Below, in pieces: positions 60,401-64,000 of a DNA stretch of 64,000 nucleotides. How positions within the stretch are numbered: position 1 is the stretch's first letter; every line of letters starts with the position of its first letter. The notes under the pieces are model-generated. The model did not search any database, had not been told where the DNA came from, and saw only the letters and a list, made by a program, of their open reading frames with translations. The stretch covers positions 1,178,001-1,242,000 of the forward strand of contig WMCF01000006.1 in the NCBI GenBank assembly GCA_009792885.1, given 5' to 3'. The position numbers were made by a program, and so were the translations under genes. The DNA is from Eremophila alpestris peregrina (lineage: Eukaryota > Chordata > Aves > Passeriformes > Alaudidae).

Positions 60401-63270
60401 AACAAGGTTCCAGCAGATTAACTCCTTTGGAAACTGGATAGGTGACAGCAATCTATTATGGTAACAAGGCAGGAAAAAGGCAAGGACGGACCTGAGAAGT
60501 TTTCTGCCGAGAAAATACAGTTGTGATTTTATCAACCCAAGGGAAACACATCACAGTATTAGACCCTTTCTCTTAGGGAAACCTGGAGGTCTGGTATTAA
60601 ATGCAGAAAAGTGGACGAAGTCAGAAAATGAGACGGCATTTTCCTTTACTTTCAGAGTTCCCGTCAAAGGTAATAAATGCTTTTGGTAGTATTGGTAGAA
60701 AGGCTTTTCTTCCACCTGTTACCTTAAGGGAGTGGGTAAAATGACACCAGCTCAGAGAGATTTAACCTTATGTTGTTGAACACTGGCAGGAGATTTCTTT
60801 ATACGAAAAATAGCAAAGGAACTGTGCGCTCTAAAACACATTGGTTTAGAGATGAGGGATAAAATGCTGGGTGGCAAAGGCAGTGCCTTCAGCAAGAAAT
60901 ATTGGCCTTTTATGCCTTGGAGGGAGTCCTGCTGGGGAAGAGGTGGCTGTAACTGTGGTGCACAACTGACCATGTCCACAAACTGACATTTGCACATGCT
61001 CAGTATACCAAAGTACTGTACTGTACTCCTGGAGAGGTCACATCACATTCCTTATTCCTACTCCAAGTATAGGATCTCTGATGCAGATGTTTTCACTCCT
61101 GGATTACCCAGAGCTTTGTTCGGGCACTGCTGTGAACCTTTAGTGAATCTAAACACAAAACCCTCTTGAGCTCATGCTCAGTGGTATTTTAAACTTGGTT
61201 CACACTAATGCAGTTTAGATACAGGCATTTATAATGTGTTCTTTGCTATGAGGACACGGAGTGAATTCTCCCACAACTTCCAAAATTCTCTTCACATCCT
61301 AGAAGTACAGATAAGATCTCCCATATTTTCTGGAAGTTCACTGTAGCAAAGAGAGCAACACAAGCTCCTGGATTCTTCAATGAGAGTTACTATTGGGAAA
61401 AACATTATACTGATTTTTTCAAGCTACAGTATATATGGAGCTATTAATTCTTTTTAAAATTGGTACTGATTAGGGAATGGTATTACCCAATTTAGTGTTC
61501 CTAGTGAAGCACTCCAAACCATGCACTGCTCACTCCCTCCCCCATCCTTCCCCTCCCCTGTGGTGGGTTGGAGAGAAGAGTTGGAGGCACAAAGGGTAAG
61601 GATCAAGGGTTGAGATAAGAACAATTTACTGGAGACAGCAATGAAATAAGAAAATGAACAGTGGCAGCCAACAATATTAATAACAGAGTGTGCAAGAGGC
61701 AAATGATTCTCATGTGAGACACCTGGAGACATCTGACAATATCTGAGTGCTCCCTCTGCAACCTTTGGGACCCAGAAAATTATGAGGTGTATTGAGTAAG
61801 AACCAAGACAAAAATAAAGAACCCTGACTTAAAAAAAAAAAAAGTATTTTAATGGGTTTGTGGTTTTTTATTTTTTTTATGTGAATAATTAAATAAAAAT
61901 GTTGAAAAAAAAAACCAAAAAACACCCCTGGTAGTTTTACAATAGATACAAAGATTTTGCTTTCTCACTGTACCCACAAAAGTGGTACATATGTGAGAGA
62001 CTGAACCAGTCATGTAAGTTGGATGTCTGTCTATCCAGAAACATACTGTGGAAATTTATATGGTCTGTTACACTGACTTTGATGAAAGCTCTCCTATTGC
62101 TTATGTCCTGGAAGAAAGTAAATTATGAATCGAAAATTCAAATGGTTATTTACCCTCAGAAATTAGCTGTTCTGATCCTATATTTTAAGTTATTTTCACT
62201 TAGCATAACAAAATCTGTAATTATTTGGAATAAATTTTTCCTCTGATGGCAATTAATTTTCTGTTTTAGCCTATTATAAGATGGATGAGCACTCTCAAAG
62301 CAGTTTTAGATGAGTTGAGAAGTCACCCTTTTTATTAGAAAATTGTAGCCAGACACCTGTGTCACAACTTTAAGTATGTTACTCTTGGCCATCCATCTGA
62401 AAGAAAACAATTTATGGCCTAGTGCCATTCAGTAAAAAAACTCTGTATTTACCACCATGCATGTCAGTAATAAATATATACAGAATCTACTCTCAAGAAT
62501 AGCAAACCCAGTTGCTCACCATTAGACAAGAACCTATAGGATACGGGTTGTAGGCAAGTAAACTTGCATAACAAGGAATTACACAACTAGTATCTTTCCC
62601 ACTACACAGTGATTACAGACCCTGTTACTCCAGAATAAAAAATTTCTTTTCAGTAAGAAGATGTCAAGATGGCCTCTCACTATTTAATGAAGCACAGCAT
62701 GTGCCCAGGGCTTCACTCCTTTTCTCCCTCCCACATTAGCACGGCTCAGTGTAATTTCCACTTAACACAGATTTCTTTTATGATTATTAATCAATTAAAA
62801 AAATAGACTGTGCTCTTAAAACTTGGAGCTAACTGAGGATAAAACTGGCTGTGGTTAACCATGGTAAGATGGTACTTAGATAACCTTTTCTTACATCTTT
62901 GATTTCCATTAAGCGCATGTTCATTGAAGATGGCTGGGTCAGTGGAGGTCTCTGGTACAAGGTGCTCCTGATGGCTGAACTAAAGGCCCTGTTCAGGCAG
63001 GGAAAGCACAGAAAACAGAAGGGAGCCAAAGCAGAATGTTGGGAGTTTGCAGCAAGGTGCAGGGCAGCCAGCCAGAGAGAGCTTGTTACCAGTCAACCAC
63101 CGGGGCAAACAACAGCCTGGACCTTCCTTTCTGTACTTACGTTTCTCCTGCACATAGAGATAGCCTTCCATTGTCCATTGGCTTGGTGGTCTGTAATCCT
63201 GGTTGGCTGATTTCATTCTTTGCATGAGTCTCTCCACTTCCTGCCTTGTGCTTTCAAAGTTATTCCGAGT
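33379..63270 (-). CDS. ARHGAP42: ARHGAP42 (GRAF3), Rho GTPase-activating protein 42: PH, RhoGAP, linker and SH3 part, 17 exons, gene enters from right
   Basis: A GAP that stimulates GTP hydrolysis on RhoA. In mammals it acts in smooth muscle, where it lowers contractility and vascular tone. Seventeen minus-strand exons splice with consistent phases into 640 codons plus TAG. In order they give the BAR/PH junction, a PH domain (about window residues 30-140), a RhoGAP domain (about 145-335) with arginine finger GLYRIGG (Arg codon 53511-53513), a basic then Ser/Pro-rich linker, and an SH3 domain ending PENYVVFL. With about 234 residues of BAR domain missing on the right, the total would be about 874, the human length I recall. 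The SH3 domain excludes OPHN1, which lacks one, and the linker differs from ARHGAP26 and ARHGAP10. PGR as tail-to-tail neighbour confirms the identity. Confidence 0.96.
33678..33757 (-). CDS. ARHGAP42: ARHGAP42 exon: SH3 domain, first half
   Basis: 80 nt, acceptor CTTTCAG, donor GTAAGA. It encodes [20 protein letters not shown] and GAIFSN, an SH3 fold with AMYSCKAE in place of the usual ALYDY and the following ELSF strand. A 5.7 kb intron separates it from the previous exon. Confidence 0.95.
35600..35655 (-). mobile_element. CR1 3'-end remnant
   Basis: TCACAGAATTTCTAAGGTTGGAAAAGACCTCTAAAATCAT is the reverse complement of a CR1 3' tail (GATGATTTTAGAGGTCTTTTCCAACC). Only about 55 bases survive. 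Confidence 0.75.
37329..37342. repeat. (AC)n microsatellite
   Basis: Seven AC units in an ARHGAP42 intron. Confidence 0.8.
39439..39501 (-). CDS. ARHGAP42: ARHGAP42 exon: short linker before SH3
   Basis: 63 nt, acceptor TTTTCAG, donor GTAAGT. It encodes [20 protein letters not shown] and CG of a split Arg. Found only by splice signals and protein similarity. Confidence 0.92.
40591..40747 (-). CDS. ARHGAP42: ARHGAP42 exon: linker
   Basis: 157 nt, acceptor TTTAG, donor GTAAGT. It encodes [40 protein letters not shown] and [11 protein letters not shown], plus GT of a split Val. The segment [20 protein letters not shown] is nearly unchanged from mammals, which suggests a functional motif in an otherwise loose linker. 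Confidence 0.94.
41790..42170 (-). CDS. ARHGAP42: ARHGAP42 large exon: Ser/Pro-rich linker
   Basis: 381 nt, the largest exon seen, acceptor CTCCAG, donor GTAATT. It encodes 126 whole codons: [84 protein letters not shown]. Low complexity with many SP and TP sites suggests a disordered, phosphorylated region. It keeps the mammalian GRAF3 order. Confidence 0.95.
42789..43040 (-). mobile_element. CR1 LINE 3' fragment
   Basis: Reverse complement of a CR1 tail: CATAGAAGTCATACAATCAT, TTAGGTTGGATAAGACCTCC, GGGATGGAGACTCCACCACT, TTCTTCCTGATGTCAAGCCT. It is diverged and 5'-truncated near 43040. It lies in sense with ARHGAP42, inside an intron. Confidence 0.88.
44223..44367 (-). CDS. ARHGAP42: ARHGAP42 exon: basic linker after RhoGAP
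   Basis: 145 nt, acceptor ATGCAG, donor GTAAGT. It encodes [20 protein letters not shown], then [20 protein letters not shown] and TPCLADPD. This is a Pro-rich then Arg/Ser-rich linker, likely unstructured and a plausible target of basophilic kinases. That last point is inference. Confidence 0.94.
45902..45996. repeat. Tandem duplication, 39-base copies at period 56
   Basis: Copies at 45902-45940 and 45958-45996 (GAAGCAACCTTCAGAAA...AGAACCATG) differ at one base. The intervening 17 bases repeat GAACCATG once more. It is intronic, about 200 bases downstream in the minus sense of the 46198 donor. Confidence 0.9.
46198..46357 (-). CDS. ARHGAP42: ARHGAP42 exon: RhoGAP domain end
   Basis: 160 nt, acceptor TTAAAG, donor GTAGAA. 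It encodes [20 protein letters not shown], then [20 protein letters not shown] and [13 protein letters not shown]. [16 protein letters not shown] is the RhoGAP motif that packs against the GTPase. A competing acceptor (CACAG, 15 bases downstream) would break the frame with the preceding exon, so 46357 is chosen. Confidence 0.96.
50138..50158. repeat. (TA)n microsatellite
   Basis: About ten TA units, in an ARHGAP42 intron. Confidence 0.9.
50572..50677 (-). CDS. ARHGAP42: ARHGAP42 exon: RhoGAP domain
   Basis: 106 nt, acceptor TTAATAG, donor GTAATT. After a split Lys it encodes [20 protein letters not shown] and [14 protein letters not shown], then AA of the next Lys. This matches the GRAF3/OPHN1 RhoGAP core. 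Confidence 0.96.
51454..51512 (-). CDS. ARHGAP42: ARHGAP42 exon: RhoGAP domain
   Basis: 59 nt, acceptor ACCAG, donor GTAAGT. It encodes [19 protein letters not shown], the conserved (R)-CL-EPL segment of RhoGAP folds. The phases fit the exons on both sides exactly. Confidence 0.95.
52703..52787 (-). CDS. ARHGAP42: ARHGAP42 exon: RhoGAP domain
   Basis: 85 nt, acceptor GCCAG, donor GTAAGT. It encodes [20 protein letters not shown] and SGLKNYL plus AG of an Arg codon. The [12 protein letters not shown] helix is a standard part of GRAF/OPHN RhoGAP domains. The ORF is too short to stand out on its own; it is recognised by protein similarity and splice sites. Confidence 0.94.
53462..53536 (-). CDS. 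ARHGAP42: ARHGAP42 exon: RhoGAP arginine finger
   Basis: 75 nt, acceptor TGTAG, donor GTAAGT. It encodes [20 protein letters not shown] and NTIF. The Arg in GLYRIGG (codon 53511-53513) is the catalytic arginine finger that completes the active site of the bound Rho GTPase. It is intact, so the protein should be an active GAP. Confidence 0.95.
55073..55135 (-). CDS. ARHGAP42: ARHGAP42 exon: RhoGAP domain start
   Basis: 63 nt with a long T-tract acceptor (run of A on the plus strand at 55138-55151) and donor GTGTGT. It encodes [20 protein letters not shown], the first RhoGAP helix, and the first base of a Gly codon. Confidence 0.92.
55136..56653 (-). other. ARHGAP42 intron carrying a young CR1 copy
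   Basis: Intron between the 40 nt and 63 nt exons. It starts and ends with good splice signals; its middle holds the plus-strand CR1 copy at 55950-56520, antisense to the gene. A tandem ATTACTTTCCA repeat follows the acceptor tract near 55156-55180. Confidence 0.8.
55950..56520 (+). mobile_element. CR1 LINE copy, well preserved
   Basis: About 570 bases of CR1: CCCCTGGGTCACAACAACCC, GTGTGCCCAGGTGGCCAGGA, AGGCCACACCTCAAATCCTG, AGAAAGACATTGAGGGGCTG, GTCCAGAGAAGGGCAACGGA. It covers the end of the CR1 ORF2 region and the proximal 3' part but stops near 56520 without the usual ATTCTATG tail, so its 3' end is lost. The shared blocks are nearly identical to the copies at 1 and 17064. Confidence 0.92.
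56654..56693 (-). CDS. ARHGAP42: ARHGAP42 micro-exon between PH and RhoGAP, with the regulatory Tyr
   Basis: A 40 nt exon, acceptor TTTACAG, donor GTAAGC. It encodes [13 protein letters not shown] plus one base. By length arithmetic (640 residues here, 874 in human) the Tyr at codon 56688-56690 is residue 376, which I recall as the Src-phosphorylated activating site of human GRAF3. The number follows from the count; the regulatory role here is inferred from the family. Confidence 0.9.
56694..58404 (-). other. ARHGAP42 introns in the PH region
   Basis: Introns at 56694-57546 and 57626-58404. No repeat or gene recognised. Confidence 0.7.
57547..57625 (-). CDS. ARHGAP42: ARHGAP42 exon: PH C-terminal helix
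   Basis: 79 nt, acceptor GACAG, donor GTAAGG. It encodes [20 protein letters not shown] and MDGKEP. The conserved Trp of the PH C-terminal helix is in NRKLWLEAM. It ends on a codon boundary. Confidence 0.94.
58405..58514 (-). CDS. ARHGAP42: ARHGAP42 exon: PH domain
   Basis: 110 nt, acceptor CTGTAG-type (GTAG), donor GTTTGT. It encodes [20 protein letters not shown], then [16 protein letters not shown] and AG of a split Arg codon. This is the PH beta-sheet core, very similar to the mammalian GRAF3 sequence. Confidence 0.93.
58640..59520 (+). mobile_element. Old CR1 LINE copy with a reverse-transcriptase remnant
   Basis: At 58699-58758 one frame reads [11 protein letters not shown]...DILIEK, a decayed version of the CR1 reverse-transcriptase motif YLDFSKAFDTV. 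Downstream follow CR1 phrases (GTATGCCCATGGGGTTAATA, CCAGCCTCCTGGGATGCATC, AATGCTGTGCCCAGTGCTGG) and a tail GGACTAGATGACCTTGAAGG. Frames are broken and internal deletions are evident. The 5' boundary is approximate. Confidence 0.85.
59521..59890 (+). mobile_element. Second old CR1 copy, 3' fragment
   Basis: It restarts at GAGGAGAAGCTGAGAGAGCT, continues through AACACTGGAACAGGTTGCTC and ends ACTATGATTCTGTG near 59874-59888. Restarting the same CR1 interval after the tail of the previous copy shows that this is a separate insertion in the same orientation. Confidence 0.82.
60133..60233 (-). CDS. ARHGAP42: ARHGAP42 exon: PH domain
   Basis: 101 nt, acceptor CTCCAG, donor GTGAGT. It encodes [20 protein letters not shown] and then [15 protein letters not shown]-domain beta strands of the GRAF family. 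Its first two bases complete an Arg codon, and it ends on a codon boundary. Confidence 0.92.
60234..63140 (-). other. ARHGAP42 intron between BAR/PH and PH exons
   Basis: 2.9 kb. It includes a possible dispersed-repeat stretch at 61540-61760 and a T/A-rich zone at 61830-61920. No gene recognised. Confidence 0.7.
61540..61760. mobile_element. Possible dispersed repeat or LTR fragment
   Basis: A phrase of the type GGGTTGAGATAAGAACAATT followed by A-rich, AAGAAAATGAACAGTGGCAG-type sequence looks like repeats I associate with avian LTR elements, but I cannot name the family or its edges. No coding remnant is seen. Confidence 0.3.
63141..63270 (-). CDS. ARHGAP42: ARHGAP42 exon: BAR/PH junction and PH strand 1
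   Basis: First exon of the gene visible in the window, 130 nt, phase 0 at its start. The acceptor is TTAG and the donor is GTAAGT. It encodes a helical end ([17 protein letters not shown]) that closes the BAR domain, then [13 protein letters not shown], the start of the PH domain. It ends with the C of an Arg codon. Earlier BAR exons lie beyond 64000. Confidence 0.93.
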
Positions 63271-64000
63271 CTAATACCCAAAAATACCCCACATTAACTC
63301 ATGTAAGTACTAAAATAACAATGATCAACTAATTACAAATGATACCAAGGAGACTGTATTGGAGACCAAAAAAAGCATTTGCCAAAGACATAAAAGGTGG
63401 GAAAAGGAAAAAAAATGCAATAAAGAATAATACTCCTCACTGCTAGAAGCCTAGAAATAACATAGTAATGAAGAATTCAACTTAGGCACACGAATGTAAG
63501 GAAAACATAGCTGAGAATAGCACCATTCCTCTTTCTGCATGTCACTAACCTCAGACAGGAGGTCATTTCATATCTTTATTTTGCAAACAGATAAGGCTTT
63601 CTCTCTGTACACTCTGGGATTCTCAGACAGATGCCTGGTTAAACTAGAAGCTGCTGACAGCTTCACCCTCAACCCGAAGTTGTAAGAAACACTGAAGCAC
63701 TTGAAGTTCAGTGCAGAGAACACTAGTTTGGGTTAAAGCCAGGCTGATGAGTCCAGACAGCTGCAGTTTCTACACACATGGAAGAGACAAATTTTATGTG
63801 TATCCAAACCTGCAGCGATACCACAAGTGCTGCTGCTCAGAACAGTCAGGTTACTGGCACTGTCATAAACAAGTTTTGACTTGGCAAACACCACAGTCAG
63901 TATAAAAAAAAGAGGGAGGTAAGAAACAGCTTTCAAGTGGCAGAACTATGCCAAAAGCATGAAAGAAGTGTGTCTGTCCTACATATCACGTGTGTAAATA
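63271..64000 (-). other. ARHGAP42 intron, right edge of the window
   Basis: It begins upstream (minus sense) of the acceptor TTAG at 63271. The next BAR-domain exon is not reached. No other feature seen. Confidence 0.7.

Noticed and set aside
33379..63270. Identity as OPHN1, ARHGAP26 or ARHGAP10 instead of ARHGAP42
   Set aside because: OPHN1 lacks the C-terminal SH3; ARHGAP26 and ARHGAP10 have different linkers; PGR next door fixes ARHGAP42.

Overview
This is a piece of a bird nuclear genome. It carries long AT-rich introns with GT-AG splice sites and several CR1 (chicken repeat 1) retrotransposon copies, and the two genes look avian. No bacterial-type gene, operon, CRISPR array, tRNA or rRNA is visible. 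The species cannot be fixed from sequence alone.

Two real genes face each other tail to tail. On the left, on the plus strand, are the last five coding exons of the progesterone receptor gene PGR (4258-14268): the hinge end and the complete ligand-binding domain (LBD), 297 residues to the stop codon. The transactivation and zinc-finger exons lie before base 1. On the right, on the minus strand, are the last seventeen coding exons of ARHGAP42 (GRAF3), running from 63270 down to the stop at 33379. Their lengths add to 1923 nt, which is 640 codons plus a stop, and every exon phase matches. They encode the PH domain, the RhoGAP domain, a Ser-rich linker and the C-terminal SH3 domain. The N-terminal BAR domain lies beyond base 64000. 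PGR and ARHGAP42 are convergent neighbours on human chromosome 11q22 as well, so the window is a conserved synteny block.

The 19.1 kb between the two stop codons (14269-33378) holds both 3' UTRs and intergenic DNA: a CR1 copy interrupted by a 230-base assembly gap, microsatellites, a G-quadruplex-type G-run, and a GC-rich but CpG-poor stretch at about 21.5-28 kb. I found no convincing third gene there. CR1 copies also sit at the left edge, inside ARHGAP42 introns (plus-strand copies at about 55.9 and 58.6-59.9 kb) and as minus-strand tails at about 35.6 and 42.8 kb.

I found no undescribed system. The most informative observation is in PGR. The residue matching human Gly722 is Cys, the known chicken-type change that makes the receptor insensitive to the antagonist RU486. 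A few other LBD positions also differ from human.
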